From Rhineura floridana (Eukaryota; Chordata; Lepidosauria; Squamata; Rhineuridae), in NCBI RefSeq assembly GCF_030035675.1, contig NC_084485.1, positions 91,904,838 through 91,968,837 on the forward strand: DNA of 64,000 nucleotides, read 5' to 3'. Positions 46,601-61,600 of the stretch are shown piece after piece. The number at the start of each line of letters is the position of its first letter. Position 1 is the stretch's first letter. The translations under genes and the position numbers were made by a program. A model generated the notes under the pieces. That model did not search any database, was not told the origin of the DNA, and was given only the letters and a program-made list of their open reading frames with translations.

Positions 46601-49600
46601 ATCCTCCATACCATTGGGTGGGGCATTTCTACAAGGTATGAATCAGCTTTAATTTACAAGGGGAAGGGGACACCCACTAGCCAAAGTCAATTTATGTATG
46701 TGTATGTGTGTGTATAATGAAGTTAGAAAATTAAAAAAATAATTACTAATAATTATCTGAATTATTTTACTAATGTTTTCTACTGTTATAGTTTATTTTT
46801 ATTGTGTTTTTATTGTTCTGTAAACTACCTTGATTTTTTTAAAATGAAAGGCAATGTACAATGAATGAAAAGCAGGTTTACAAATAATTTTAATGAATTA
46901 ATAGATAAGATACTGTAATACATGAAGTAGGGTGATAAATTGTGCCTTATGTCTTATGTAAAAACAAACAGTCCAGTTCTGTAGCCCATTAAGTGAGCAG
47001 GAATATGTTTACAATCTTTATAAAAGAAAAAAAACTATGTTAATGAAATGCAAAGCCTGCTGGATCAAGCCAATGGCTCATCGAGTCCAGCATCCTGTTC
47101 TCACAGTGGTCAACCACATGCCCCTGGGAAGCCAACAAGCAGTGCCTGAGTTCAAGAGCACTCTCTCCACTCATGATTCCCAGGAATGGGTATTCAGAGG
47201 CATACTGCCTCCAACCATGGACAACCTTTCACAGCAATGTTTTTTTTCTTCTTTTCAGTGAATGAATTAAGCTGGTACTGGCACTATCTTTCATGTAACT
47301 TTTGATGATGTAACTCCTTTCAGTCCCTCTTTAATAACCTTTGTTGTTTCCCATTCTTAAGCTCTAGGGCACTAATTTTAAACATGTCATGGTACTGTGA
47401 CTATGCTTGCCTTCTCATACCAAGTTTTGTGATTTGTCCTGGTTCTTCTGACTCAGTTATGTCCTTAATGTCATCAGACCATCTGGGTAGTTCTTAAGTA
47501 TTTTTGTTCTTTAATCCTTACTCCTATAATTGCATTGACCTCTAACATCTTTGCCAAACATCAATTCGGCTTGTTAACTGACATCCCCAGTTATACCTCC
47601 TGTTTCCCCATCACGTTATTTTTTGTAATTGGGATTCATACATAAATTAATTCTTAAAGTCACCTAACGCACATCTGGCTACCTAGATAAGATACTTCCA
47701 GCAAGTCTTAAGGCTGAGATGCTGAATATATGCGGGCTTGGGACTTAAATGTGTGGTGGATCCTTTTGCAAGATCAAATTCCACATGAATCCTCCATTAA
47801 GTAACTGAAAAGCTATTTTAAAAAACCCACCACTGCAACTACTATTGCAAGTGGAAAACTGGTGTCTGAAACATTCTAGTTTCTCCTAAGATCTATTTTC
47901 CCCACATTGTTTACAATTGACCTTGGTTATAAACTTGTACATTTTCATGTCCATCCATAAATGTCAGAAAAGGTTCTGTGTCTTACTTTAAAAAAAATAC
48001 ATAGAGCTAGTATAAGTAAATACTATAGAATAATAAAAATCTCTAAGCTGTAATAATTCAGGTAACTTACCTCCCGTAATAAATAGGAAGCTTGTAAATC
48101 AACAAAGTGCACCATGCTGAAATCTAAAATAATGGTGTGGATCATATATGTTGAGGACTCTGAATCAAGTGGGTACAAATGAGTTGTGGATCTTGTTATA
48201 GGAGGATCTGAGCAAAACCATAACCTGTTCAGATCTTCTTTCCTCTTTACATAATCATGTCCTGTTGCCCTTTCCATGTATTGAGTCTCAGAAGGGTATC
48301 TCTTCTCAATTCTTGACCAGCGTACCAAAGCCAAAGAAGAAGCAGATGATGTCTCATTAGCTGTATGAACTCGCTTTAGAAGTTTCTCTGTGTAAGGTAT
48401 CTAGAAATGTAAGAGAGATGAGGTTCTAGACCAGGGTACGACAACATTCTGCTTCATTTATTCCTTTTTCCTTTCTCCTGTTAAAATGTGTTTAAGAAAA
48501 CTATATGTATGGATGTTACAAAGATATGTAAGTGTACCCCGGCTAAAGTAAACAGAACTTCCACGCACCCAAGAATTCTGCCATTCTCGGTTTAGGCTGC
48601 AATGCTACTCACACTTACCTCAGAGTAAGTTCCACTGAACTCATTGGGCCTTGCTTCTGAGAAGATGAGCACAGGACTGCATTGTTAATCAATCATGTTA
48701 TTTATTGCTATCAAAAGCATATTCAATGTTTAAAAAATTATTCTTGTAAGAACACAATTGCATAGAGTTAAAATAATTAAAATAAATAATTAAAATAACT
48801 GAGGATGTTTGACATTAATTTTGATAGATAAAAGAACTGCGAATCAGCTGAGAAATGTTAAGTATCTAACTCTGTCCCGTTTATTGTGGGATAATTTTCA
48901 ACATGTATTGTGATCCAGATGCTGGACTGAAATATTAATGTGTATTTTTCATTCTCATACATAGGTTTGAGTACAAGTGGAGATTTATACTAAAGCAGCA
49001 TACTTTGCAAAGCCATCAAAGCTCAAGTGTCTAAAAGCAAAAAATAAACATCTAGGTGCACTGATGATAGGAATTGAAAACCCATTCAGTTTTACAAATA
49101 ACAACCCTTACAAATAACCAAGGATAAAAGTAAGCTCCATTCCACTCCGTATTCCCTGCACAGTATTCCTGGGCAGCACAGAGGGTCTCCCCTTGCACTG
49201 AAGTGTCAGCACCAAAACTCCTTTTGTATTGGCCCAAGGTGGGACCAGCTCCCACTACCACAGCAAGAGATTAGGGATCTGCTTTCATTAGTTCAATCAT
49301 GCTTGAAGTAACATCTGCAGCATGGCATAGGATAAACATATTTTCTTCATGTATTTCTCTAATTATATGTTCCACTGAACATCTAGTTTGGCTCTAAGAA
49401 ATTTAATGTTTTATGCATAGTGATAGATGGAGTTTACGTATATTTCATCAAATCATGTGCAGATGTATTCACCAGGCAGGTGTAGACTTTCTATTTAGGC
49501 TAGGTGAAAGCATTTGTCTAAGTGACACCTGCATAGGAATTCTAACAGAGTTTATTTAAGACAAAGAAAGAAATAATTCTCTGACCCTGAGTAATGGTTC

Positions 49601-52600
49601 AGGTGGATCACAAACACAGGCACAGTTTAAATCCTTGTTCTGTCCTTTAACACTAGACATACTGACTGAGATCAAAGCTCTCATCTCATTTTCATCAAGT
49701 GGCACTGCTTTCATATCCATCTGAAATAGAAATAAAGATAACTTATCAGAGGCAGCAGCCTTTTTTAGTGCAGAGGTTCAGAGTAGGGATGGACAAATCT
49801 ATCCCCAATATAGCATTTTTGTACATATTACTTGACTGAACTGTATCTCAACATTCAGAGAAGTGCAAACTTCAAAGGATAGCAGTGTTTCAGTTCATGT
49901 CTTGTTTCAGAAATTGTGACTAGGTAGATTTGCTTTTAAATGCATACTGTATTTAATTTCTCCCCATCCGTAGTTCTACGTTATCTTATCATTTGGAGAG
50001 TACCATTTACCTTTTGTAAAATGTAGGCTTTGAAATGTTTCATATTTGCTGTTGAAATGGAGGCACAGCACTGGAATATTTTAACTCCCTGAATCTCTAT
50101 AGCCTAAAGAGAGAAACAAAACTGAAATATTTACAAGTGGAACCTGCAATAAAATGTTGTGGTGTGGAGTGCTCCTCTTCAGGATTTCTGTTATGCAGTT
50201 TTTCTGGATACAGTTTTCCATTCCCCCCATCCCACCTCCAACAATCCATCAGCATTCCATGCACACTGAGCATGCTCAGCCACACAGAATTGTTTTGGGG
50301 GTTCCCTCTTTCCTTCAGGTTCCCTCCCCTGCAAATATTTATTTTTATTTCTGCAAATTTTTCCCATGCCTGCTGACATTTAACTCTTGTGGATGGATAG
50401 TGCCATTTTGGCTACAGAAGAATCTACACTTTTATTGAGATTGTTAGGTAATAAACTGGCACCTTATGAAGAAGAGCAATTTTCATGTTTGGCATGATCC
50501 AATACCAGATGAATTCAACCATATAAAGCTGCATTTAGAGCACTGCTGATATCAGAGTCGTCATGCGATAGTAAGCAGCGCACATTGTTGCTGTTAATTA
50601 TATTCTGTTAGAAAATCACCATGCCATACTTTTCAGAGGTGTTGGTGGGATGCCAGCAACTCTATTTTTTCAAGTATGGTTCTTCATTGACAGACACAAT
50701 TGTGGTAATTATACACAATGCCCAACTAAAACTGCATTCCTGAAATTAATTCAATCTGATGTAGCAGCTACTTATATGCCAGGGATGGAGATTGGTTGTA
50801 GCAATTAATATTAATTCTCTGCCCCCCTTACCTCAGCATAGTCAGAAAAACTACGATAAATATTGGTGTTTGGAATCTGACCCAATGTCAACATCTTCAT
50901 TCTGAAATAAGATGTTAAGTTAGATCTCCTTTCTTAAATACTGAGTAGAACCAATAGGAAACAAACCATGATGGACATGGACAACAATCCAATGATAAAT
51001 GTGGTCGAAAAGAATGGAATACAGTAGTCACATAAACAAGATGCATCTCCCCTTAAATTATCTTTTTTAGTTTTATCTCTCTCCATGGAGAATGGATAAG
51101 AAAAACCAGATAACAACCTGATCCCATCATTACTGCTTACTGGGATGGTGTGAGGCAGGGTGGTGCATATGCTTGGGACAGCATAGGTGCATCAATGGGA
51201 GCACTGGATTGGCTCTGCTGATGCTCCAGCTGGCTGACTCCGATCTTGCTGAGGCCTGCCCCTCACTGTCTCAGTAAACAGCAGTGACAGTGCTGCCAAG
51301 CAGCAGGGTTCCGTGGTGCTGCTTGGCTGCTCCTGCTCTCTCTCTTTTCTTTTCAATATTCCTGTTAGGTTGTCCACCAAAAGATGGAGAATGTTACAAC
51401 CTGGCCACTATTCTTTTTAATTTTTTTTTTCAAAATTGGTTTTTATTGAAAATTTTAAACAGAGAATATAGTACTGATTCCATAACAGCAAGATCAAAGT
51501 GCATATCCTTACATTCCACCTTTAACTTAGTGTCTGGCTCACCAAAGATCTTGGATAAGCCAAACAGTAATTTAACCAAGAGAAATAGCCCCCTCCACTC
51601 CCAGCCCCCTCCCCATGGCAAATATAATAAAGGTCCATGAAAAGAGAATTCATCACAGGAAAAAAATCAGAGGACAGCTACAAAAGTAAATTATCCTGAT
51701 GACTCAATTAGTGCATCAAATTACAGAACAAAGGGAAATGAAATAGAATCCATTCAAAAATATCTTTACACATTCCATATTTGTGCATATTGGGATGGGG
51801 GATCACAACCATACTCTTTATGAGAGACATATGTTATAAATGGATACCAAATTTTAAGAAACTTGTTGTTTTTAGAAATCCCCCTTGCTACATGTAATTT
51901 TGCTGTTAATTTTTAATGAAGGCTAGGTACCATACCTTCTGGTACCAGTAACTTAAATTTGCTCCCTTAAGGTCTTTCCATTGTGCTGCTATTGTCATCC
52001 TTACATCCATTAAAAGATGCCCAATTCATACCTTATGAATTAACTATTCTTTTTAATTATCTCATTACATTTTCCTTAGTAGTGCTCCCTTCCCATAGAA
52101 TCCATCTTTTTGAACACTTTTCTAATATACTCTGGTAACAACATAATTGCCTTTCTCCTCACACATTCGTCTGCAGCCCCATCATACAACACTACAATAT
52201 AAGACAGTACCTGTGTGACCTGACACTTATTATGAAGAAGGCAAATCCCATAGCAATTCCCAAGCCAATATCTAGACCAAGACAGAGTACAGCGAGAAAG
52301 GTCACAATCCAAATTCCCTTTAATAAAAAATTAAATGGGAGCAATATTAGCTACTTAACAGGCACAAAACTGCAGATAAATCAAATTACAGTGTGAATGT
52401 GACTAGACCCTCATTTTTGGTTTTTTTAACAAATGGCAAATCTGAAAAAAAAATTTAATTCAAGTTAAATTTGCAGAAATTATAACATTTGAAGTGACAT
52501 TTCAAAGTCAGACATAATAATCCTGGTTCAATAAGCCATTATTGCCCCTTCCACAAGAGCTGTGTGGCTACATGCTCTCTTCTCATTCTTCACCTTCCTT

Positions 52601-55600
52601 CCTCCCCTCATGTGCTCAGCTTCAACAAAGCTATTTTAGCTTTTTGAACCACAGTTTCCCATGCTGTCCAAACCAGGAAGTTGTGGTTTAAGGGCTCCCT
52701 CAAAATCAGATCTTAGTTTTATATTCTGGTTTGCAGAGTACCTATTTGGAAGCTGTTATTTAGCCCATTAGGAAAAAGTTACATACACCTTTAAGTTTTT
52801 GTCTAACAGATTTGTTTGCATTGGGAAAAATGTCACAGGGGAAAAAAGTTACATCCTCCACAGTTCCATGGTGCTGATCCACATTGGAGCCCAATGGCTG
52901 CTTTTTTAAAAAGAGAGGGGAGATCTGACAACAGATCTCTGTCATCTTGTTTAGTTTGATCCAAAATCCCTTGAGCAACAGTACATACAATCATATACAG
53001 TAGCACATCTACATTGGCATTGCACCACTGTTGCAATGGTATAACATTAGACTGCCACCCCATTTCATTTTCCTCTCTAGCTTTGAGTAGATCATGTAAT
53101 ACTTACAAAATCATATTTATCTTGCCTCCACAAGAAAGGGACATCCATAAATTTTTCAAGAAATGGGAACATGTTGACAAGTACGATAGCTGCCAAAACA
53201 GCCTGGGAAAATTAGAAAAACTAATTAAGCTTTTGCCAGTGCTGGATAATACTATGCACAGGATACACAGCATATTGCTAGATAAGCTGTTATAATAAGC
53301 CCTTAAAAGATCTTTGTAGGAATGAACAGGTTTTTGTTTGATTAGCAGGGCAGTGTTATATTGATATATCATGTTGCATAACTCAAGAGCATCTACCATT
53401 ATATTTACATATTATTTTCCCTCCCAATATGATCACCTCCAACAGCAACTCTTCTGAAAAGGCCCTGCATCAATAAATATTGACATAGGTATCCTGTGTC
53501 AACAGATAAAAACCATCTTTAGTATAGCAACAAAGAGAAGCTTCTCCCACTGAAAATTTCAGCTGGTGGACTTTATGGACAATGCAGCTATTTCTTAGGG
53601 TTAGATTTTACTACTAGCACAGGGGTTCTTAACCTTTTCCACTGCCAGCACCTCTTGGATTTCCAAAATATGCTCTCGCACCGCCTGAAAAAATACTGTT
53701 CATTTTTAATTTTTATTTTATTTCATTTTATTTTAATGTGTGTTTTAGCCTAACTCAGCTAAGATAAATTACAGTTTTCCAAAATCTTTGGTTGGGCCTT
53801 GCACCCCTAGAAAAAGTGTCTCACACCCTTGGGGGTGCGTGAACCCCAGGATAAGAACCACTGTCTAGCAGGTGTCTGCCAAATGTCAATCAGCATTTTC
53901 TATCACCTTAAGGTCATTTCAGATATGGTATTGCCATCAACCCATCAGTGTCCAAGATGGAAAGAGGATGCCTCCCAGTCTATAACAATTGTTCTTGGCC
54001 TTCCTCTCCTCTCCCTCACTTCCTTAAGTCAAAAGTGGTAATGGGTAGAGACAGGAAGACTGTGCCTTGCAAGTCCATATACAGCCTGTGCAAACAATGC
54101 AGTCTTTTTCCTTCCTTAACCTCTGCCCTTTGATGAAATCAAGCTGGTGTTGCTGCCAGTCCACCTCCATCCTAGGCCAAACACAAGCAGGAAGTATTCC
54201 ATAGCTCATCAGACCATGCAGAAATCTATCACTTTAGGCCAAGCACAAGCAGAGGGTAGGAAGAAAGGCTGGGCACTACCAGGCAGATGCACAGTCTTTT
54301 TCTAAGGCACACCCTTCCTCCCTTTTTGCATCCGCTCCAGACTAAGTGTGTGATGGGGAGTTAGTAGGGGGAGAGGAAGGCCAGCAGCCCTCCCACTAGT
54401 AGTAGCGAGAGAGGGGCTGGCCCTCACTTCCCCAGTTAGTTTTCTCCTTCAGGTGACATGATAATTCAGGAAAAAATTCCCTTGAGTTGCTTCTCCCCAC
54501 ATGTAGTAGAGAGTGGCCCACAGAGCCATTAAAGAAAGCACTGTGGCTCCACTGTCTCACAGCCGGATTCTTCAGGGGAACTCAGATGTTTTCAATGTGC
54601 TTTCAGTGCATGGTGTGCCTTGTGTTACATTATCCAGCCTCAATCCCCTTGCAATACACTCAGAGCAACCTCACATGGAAGGGAAGGAGGCACCATTCAT
54701 GGGGCAGTCATTCCCCACTCCAGGACCTTCAAGTCTAAAAGACCTGGCTTTGCTGAGCTCCTCAGACTCAGAAGTTGCAGTCTCAGTACAGTCTCAACTA
54801 CCCCAATGCTGTAGGAACCAATAATGGCCCTTTAAGAACAGAGGAGGACAAACAGCAAGGATGGACAATCCAGCCTCCGCAATGCCTCAGCATTCTGCTC
54901 CTGTCCTGTAAGTTCTAGTCGGCATCTTCCACAGTGCTGTCCAGGGTCCTGAAAGACCCTGCTTTGCTTTGTTGTTATTCTGCTCTATCAGTAAGAGCCT
55001 GTGCTACAGTCGTCTTCCCCAAGCCTCAAAACTGTGAAGTGACAGGACATATTGAATGTGCCATATTTATATGGCCAAAGGCTGGCTCTTTTATATAAAA
55101 CTATATTCCAAGCAGATATAATATAAATGTGTCAAATAATGGAAACTCAGTAAATTGATGCCATTTCACATAAACTTACATTAGGAAGGAACTGGAAGTA
55201 GCTTCCCAATTTTAGCACAAGTACCAGCATTAAGGAAACTCCAATAAGAGCTGCAAGCTAATTAAAAAAATATAGTATTAGAAATGTGTTCTGGTATTGA
55301 TACTCCACTGTTGAGTTCATTAGTTTAAAAAATCCTAATGTTATCAGCTACAACATCCATTTTGCAGTCCTTGTTACTGAAAATGACTGAGAATGCATTT
55401 AAAATGGTGAGTTCAATAGAGATTAACGTTGAAATTTCAGTTTGTGTGGACAGTGCATTATTTTATTAATTTGATAAGAATGTAATAGGATATAGTTCTG
55501 GATCTACAACAGTAGTTCCATAAGACAAAATTATTATGTGGCAATTTCATCTATCATATAATTATATAATTATAATTAAACAATTTGTTTCTTGGCCCAA

Positions 55601-58600
55601 TTCAAGTCACTGATCATTACATATAAAGCCCTATACTACCTGGGACTATGATATTTGAAAGACTGCCTCTTTCTACATGAACCTGCCTGTCAGTTGTGGT
55701 TATTTTTCAAGGCCCTGCTCTGCATTTCTCTACCAAGAGACATGGTTGGCAGGAACAAGAGATAAGGCCTTTTTGGTGGTGATAACCTGAATGTGGAGCT
55801 CCTCCCAAGGGAACCTAGGTTAGCCTCTTCTTTGCTATCTTTTAAATGAGCACCTAAGATGTTACTAATCCACTAAGAATTTAATGTATTTTAATTTTCC
55901 CTGTCTTCTTTTTGTTTAAAGTAAAGGGAACCCCCCTTTAGGAACAAAAGCCAGGATATAAAATGTTTTCATAAATAATAAAAACTTGCATGAAGTGTCA
56001 CTATAGAAAGCACAATAGCTGCTACTCCCAAATAACTAGTCCACAGTTTACATCTGTTCCTGTGGGTGTGCTCTCACAGACAGCCAAATCATTCATATAA
56101 GTAACAAAGGCAACTGCTCCTAATGCAAGTAATTAAAAGAAAATTTCAAATTACTGTGAAGCCCAGTTTTTCAAAATATGTTTATTTATTTAAATAGAAT
56201 GTGTTCATACTGCATTATAAACATGATTATGTTAAATGAATACATGTTCACTATTTTAGGTCCATATTACATTGAGGAAAAATAAGCCCTCATAAATAAA
56301 CCTAATTCTTGAATCCTACAGACTTACTAGGGAGTAAGATCTACTGAAATCAGTAGAACTTTTCTGAATAAACACTGTTTGGATTGCCTGCCCTATAACT
56401 AAAGGTTTGAAAGAAACAGTGGATTTCAAAAACCAACCAACTCACCTGAGTTTTTCCACCTGTCTTCTCCTGAATAACAGTTGTAGAAATAGCACAACTG
56501 ACAACAAAACTTTTAAAAAATGAACTGGTGACATTGCATAGCCCAATTGCCATTAATTCCTGTATGAGATATATCAAAATTAAACACAATCAGATTATGA
56601 TGTAAAAAGAAATACTCCTAAAGAATGATACACTCACAAGTCTTAAAGGAGAATGCAGAGATTAAATCCTTCAAGGGAAATTAATGAGAGCAGACTTCAA
56701 AGGAACCAATCCACTTGCAATGATGCACACCACAATGACTGACTGTGCACCAAAATTCACCTCAAACACTTCCTCCGCTTCCTCAGCTTTGAGGCGAGAC
56801 ACAGTTCTCTTCATCAGTATGTAGTGACTAGGACCTCTTGAAACAAAGACCATGTTCTGTGAAGAGGAGTCAATTACCCAAAAGCTAGACGTGAAGGTGG
56901 ATGTGAACCCTCATGGACTTTAGAGAAACTGAAGGCTAAGTTGGTTGAGGCATTTGAACTGGGCTGTCTAATGAAGTGGAATGTGGTGTTGCTTGCACTT
57001 TTCCCACTGCCTGAAAAATCTGAAGGATGCTGCTCTGATTGGAAGAACTGCACTTCCTATGCTACCAGAGCCTTGACAGGAATGGCCTTGAGGGGTTGTT
57101 AAAGGAACAGATATCTATTTTCTCATTTACCACTGTGGTGGCCACATGTAAAAGAGGACAGGGCTCCTACACAGTAGTTGTGTAAAAGAAGGATTGTAGC
57201 AAGTGTAATCTTATGTAAGCTACACCTGCTGAAATTCCCTCTTCTATCCAACTATTAAAGGTGCAGGAACCCCATCCTCTTTTACATCTGGCCATCCGAC
57301 TTATCTCACTTAGAGCTCTTATCTCACTTAGAGCTCTTATCTCACTTAGAGCTCTTATCTCACTTAGAGCTCTTATCTCACTTAGAGCTCTTATCTCACT
57401 TAGAGCTCTTATCTCACTTAGAATCCTCTTTGTGAGTGTGTTTTAAAAGAAAAAAACTTTCCCTGTACTAGACTATGCTAATCTAATTAGGGCAGATGTG
57501 AGGAAACTTTAGCTTGCTAATGTTCCTGAACTACAACTCCCACCATCTCTGGCCATTGGCTATGCTTGCTGAACCCCCAGCAATGTCTGGAGGGCCAAAG
57601 GTTTCCCATACCTGAATTAGTGAAAGTCAAAAAATGGCCTCTGAGGAAGGAAGTTGTATAAATCTCTGGAAGCCCAGTCTGGCTCCTGAAGTGGATAAAA
57701 GGAATCATCTATTGCCACAGGATGTCAGTTTCCCATGACCAAGCACTAGATTTGTTGGTCCCAGAAGTATCATCAGGGAAGGACTTTGAGGCAGATTTCC
57801 GGGGTCAGATACAGCAAGAAGCAGCAGGGCCCCCAAATACAGCAAGACTGGCTTACCACATTGTGAAAGGAGTGAAGTAATACACATTATCGTCTAATTG
57901 TGCAATCTTAACTACTTCAGCTCTAAAGTAAGCCACTGAATTTTATGGAGCTTACTCTAGGGTAAGTAGGGTTAGAATTGCAGTCTAAAGTACAGGTCCC
58001 CACAAGACCACTCAATCCAGACTCTGAAATTATTGTTACTGTTATTTAGATTTATTATTGGCTTGTTACCTGACGATCTCCAAATAACTTACAAAAGTAA
58101 AAACAAAAATAAATATAAAGGTAAAGGTGTCCCCGCACTTATAGTGCGAGTCATTTCCAACTCTTAGGGTGACGTCTTGCAACGTTTACTAGGCAGACCG
58201 TATATATATCAGCTCTACACTGTGCCAGCAGTGCCAGTGGGGGCTGGAATTCCTGGGTGGTTGGCAGGGAAGCAAAGTCCTTAGCCGGCAGTCTGGCCAT
58301 AAATCTGCCAGGTCTAGGAGGAGGGGAGCTGATAAGGGCCAGGCTTGTCCGAAGCATACTTGCCGAGTCAGGAGTCCAGAAGCGAGGTCAGTAGAGGTCC
58401 GGGATCAAGTGCCAAGGGGTCAGTCCAAAAGAGGTTGCAAGGAAACTAGGAACACACAAGCCACACCTGACGTTGCAGTCAGCAACAAGCTGCAGCCAAG
58501 GTGTGCCTTATAAAGAGCAGGGTTGACAGCAGGTGTGAGCCCTCAGCGTTTGGGCCTTAAGGAGACAGGCCTGCCCCTCTTCTGCCTGACCTTCTGCTGT

Positions 58601-61600
58601 CTACGTTCTGCAGGTGAGGGGGGAGTATCCTGTGCACTGTCTGTGTCTGGCTGCAGGGCCTCTGCTGTATCTGGGGTGCTCTGCAGCTGAGGGGGAGAAG
58701 GAGCTGGATTCTCAGGAGGCTCCTCTGTGTCTCCTTCTGAGTCTGCTGCTCCTGGGTCTGCTGCTGTTACTCCCGAGTCATCCTCATCTGAGGAGTCCTC
58801 TGACGGGGCCATGACAATATATGGGGTGGGATTGCCAGTTCCTTCCCCGGCCTTTCTTTACCCCCCAGCATATGCCGGGGACTCATTTTACCGACCACGG
58901 ATGGATGGAAGGCTGAGTGGACCTCGACCCCTTTTACCGGAGATTCGACTTCCTCCTTCCGTTGGAATCGAACTCCGGCCGTGAGCAGAGCTTCGGCTGC
59001 GTTACCGCCGCTTACCACTCTGCGCCACGGAGGGCCATCAAAAAAAAAACATACAATAAAAACAAATAATAAAACAATAACAACCATCTCCATACAGCCA
59101 CAGAAAGCGTGGGCTGCACACTAAAACAAAACAACATCATCTCAGTCTATCAAATGGCTAGGAAAAAAGATAAGTCTTGGCACCAAAAAGGTGTCAGTGA
59201 AGACTCCAGATGGACCTTAGTGGGGAGCACATTGCACAGATGGAGAGCCACAACTGAAAAGGCCCTTGCCATTGTCACCACCCTCCGAGCCTTTCTTGGG
59301 GGGAACCTGGAGAAGGGCCTCAGAAGAAGATCTAAAGATCCAGATAGGTTCATATTGGGAGAGGCATTCCAGAAGATATTGGGGTCTTGAGCCATAAAGA
59401 GCTTTATAGGTCAAAACTAGCACTCTGAATTGGGCTTGCAAGTGTACTGGTAGCCAGTGTAACTGGAACAGAATTACCTAACTCTACCACTTGTTGGTCT
59501 TAACAAAGGGTTTTCCCAACTGGAGATTTTTCTTATGGACCAACATGGCTATCTATTGCTTTTTAGATTTCTATATATATTTCTGTTCTTTCTGCTGAAA
59601 CATAGATTCCTGTAATTGTATATCCTGAATTTCTCAAGTACCTCCAACTTCCTTGGTAAGGTGGTGAATAAATTCTGTAATAAACATGTAATATGTCCCA
59701 ATGCACACCCCAGCTTACTTAGAGACTAGCAATGACTAGAAATCTATATCTTTTCTACAGTCATTCCACAAAACTACTGGAAATTAGATTGAATCCTAAT
59801 TGCTTGAATCTATCAGAGTGCCATAATCTTCTCAGTTTCTGGCATATGACATTGAACTCATACCTGAGTGTGTCTGATGTGATAGTTGTGAATATTTGCA
59901 TACTTCTTTGCCACAAATATAAGAAGGAAATAGCTCACTATTGCCAGGGATGACGCATGCAATATAATCTTTTTCAATTTTGAAAAGTCAGGTAATGTGG
60001 GATGCAGAAATCTGGAACAAGAGAGAGGTTTGGAGTGCCTTCATTTATTGTACAAAGAACATTCTTGAGAACTCTGCTGAAGATAATGCTTTGTTGCCCT
60101 GCTTATTTACAAGGTTACTTCTTTCTGTTTAAATGCCTTATCTATCAAGCAGATAGTGGTAATTTGCTATGCCAGGAGAATAATCTTATAGGCCTCATAT
60201 GTTGGATTTAAATAATTTTATTGTTGGCTAACTTGGAAGCTTTTGCTGAAAGGTAGGGTACAAATTCTTTAAATGCTCCTACCCCAGTGGTATGCCATAA
60301 TAACCAGTGAGGTGTAATTGGTAGGGTGTTGGACTATGACCTAGGAGACCAGGGTTCAAATTCTCACTCAGCCATGAAGCTTATTGGATGACCTTGGGCC
60401 AGTCATTGCTTCTCAACTCTGTCATAGAGTTGTTGTGAGGATAAAATGGAGAGGAGAACCATGTACACCACTTTGGGGCTCCTTGGACAAAGGTGGTATA
60501 TAAATAAATAGGTAGATAAAATAGTATTGTTTCCTTCTGTTCAGAATGTATGTATGAAGCACCACAATATATATAGTTTTCATGATGACTGATAGTGCAT
60601 ACATGTCACTGGCTATAAGGACATAAAACCATTTTCACTGATCAGGGACCACTTTTATTGAATTCCATGAGTGAGCATCTTTACTCCAGGGAGCTGTTGA
60701 CAAGGAAATGCCCTGTAAAAATTCTAATGCACTAAATTGTGCTGATTTTGGTGAGTGCTGGTGACATGCACATGGCCATCAGAGCAAATGGTTGTAAGTC
60801 AGCATGGAATAACTGAAAAAACTGGCTAACAAGCACTGGGAGGTTTCCAAGAATAGGACCTCAGGTCTGTGTTTTGGCAGGCATCCTCTAGAAAGGAATC
60901 GCAAGGCTGGGGGACAGTCCCAAATCTCAAGTGAAATTTTAGATAGTAGTATTTAATAAAGTGATATCTATAAAGGTGTGGGTTACCAACCTCTGGGGGG
61001 CCATTGAAAAAACTCCCATACTGGATTCAGCATACAGACGTGTCTGGGTAGATAGTATGGCAAATACAATTATCTGTAAAAAAAAAAAACCAGGGGATTA
61101 TCCAACAGATTATAATATATTTGAACTGAAATCTATTTCCTACCTACCATGGAAGAGGTAACAAAAGACTAACAAAATAATTAGAAATTAATCCCTACAA
61201 GTTATATATCATGCTAAAAATAAATATTCCAGGAATAATTCCATCCTCTCCACTAAAATGGCCATGTGTCCTACCTTTACAGAAGTCAGTCCTCTATTTG
61301 AAGTGGTGTCTCATCCAAGTTTAAAGATATAGAACCATAAGAAAGGAGAGCAGGGGCCTTGAAGGTGCCCATCAACAGCACCTGAACAGCAGACACACAG
61401 GCCACAGCCTTCCTCACTCTCTTTCTAAATCTGCATCTGTCATGGGCCCCAAGGAGAACCTTTTACAAAATTGGGAGAATGAAGAGTGGGTTGCAGCTTT
61501 GGGGAAGGGGCTAGGGAAATTCTGAAGGAGACACTTCCAGAAGCCTCTGGCAACTCTGAGTTTAGTGAGGTTAATGAAGCCCATCACCACCTTGTCACTG

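Larger units (their letters stand above)
58025..59470 (-). mobile_element. L2-type LINE 3' end, split by a SINE
   Basis: The coding end lies at 59150-59440 (minus: QAQFRVLVLTYKALYGSRPQ, YLLECLSQYEP, LRPFSRFPPRK in mixed frames) and its 3' UTR at 59040-59100 and 58025-58115. The SINE at 58117-59036 sits inside the 3' UTR. Confidence 0.75.

Noticed and set aside
52076-52312. Minus ORF starting MDCDLSRCTLSW as a protein
   Set aside because: Wrong frame across the true SLC26A8 exon 52211-52317 (LGLDIGL frame).
56671-56853. 60-codon minus-strand ORF as an SLC26A8 exon
   Set aside because: It matches no SLC26 segment, and the real exons on either side (59864-60011 and 56446-56559) join at the right phase without it.
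57301-57422. CRISPR-like array
   Set aside because: The 18-base units abut with no spacers, and the context is a vertebrate intron.
60299-60370. Functional tRNA gene
   Set aside because: A and B boxes are present but it continues into a SINE body and LINE-like tail; it cannot fold as a tRNA.
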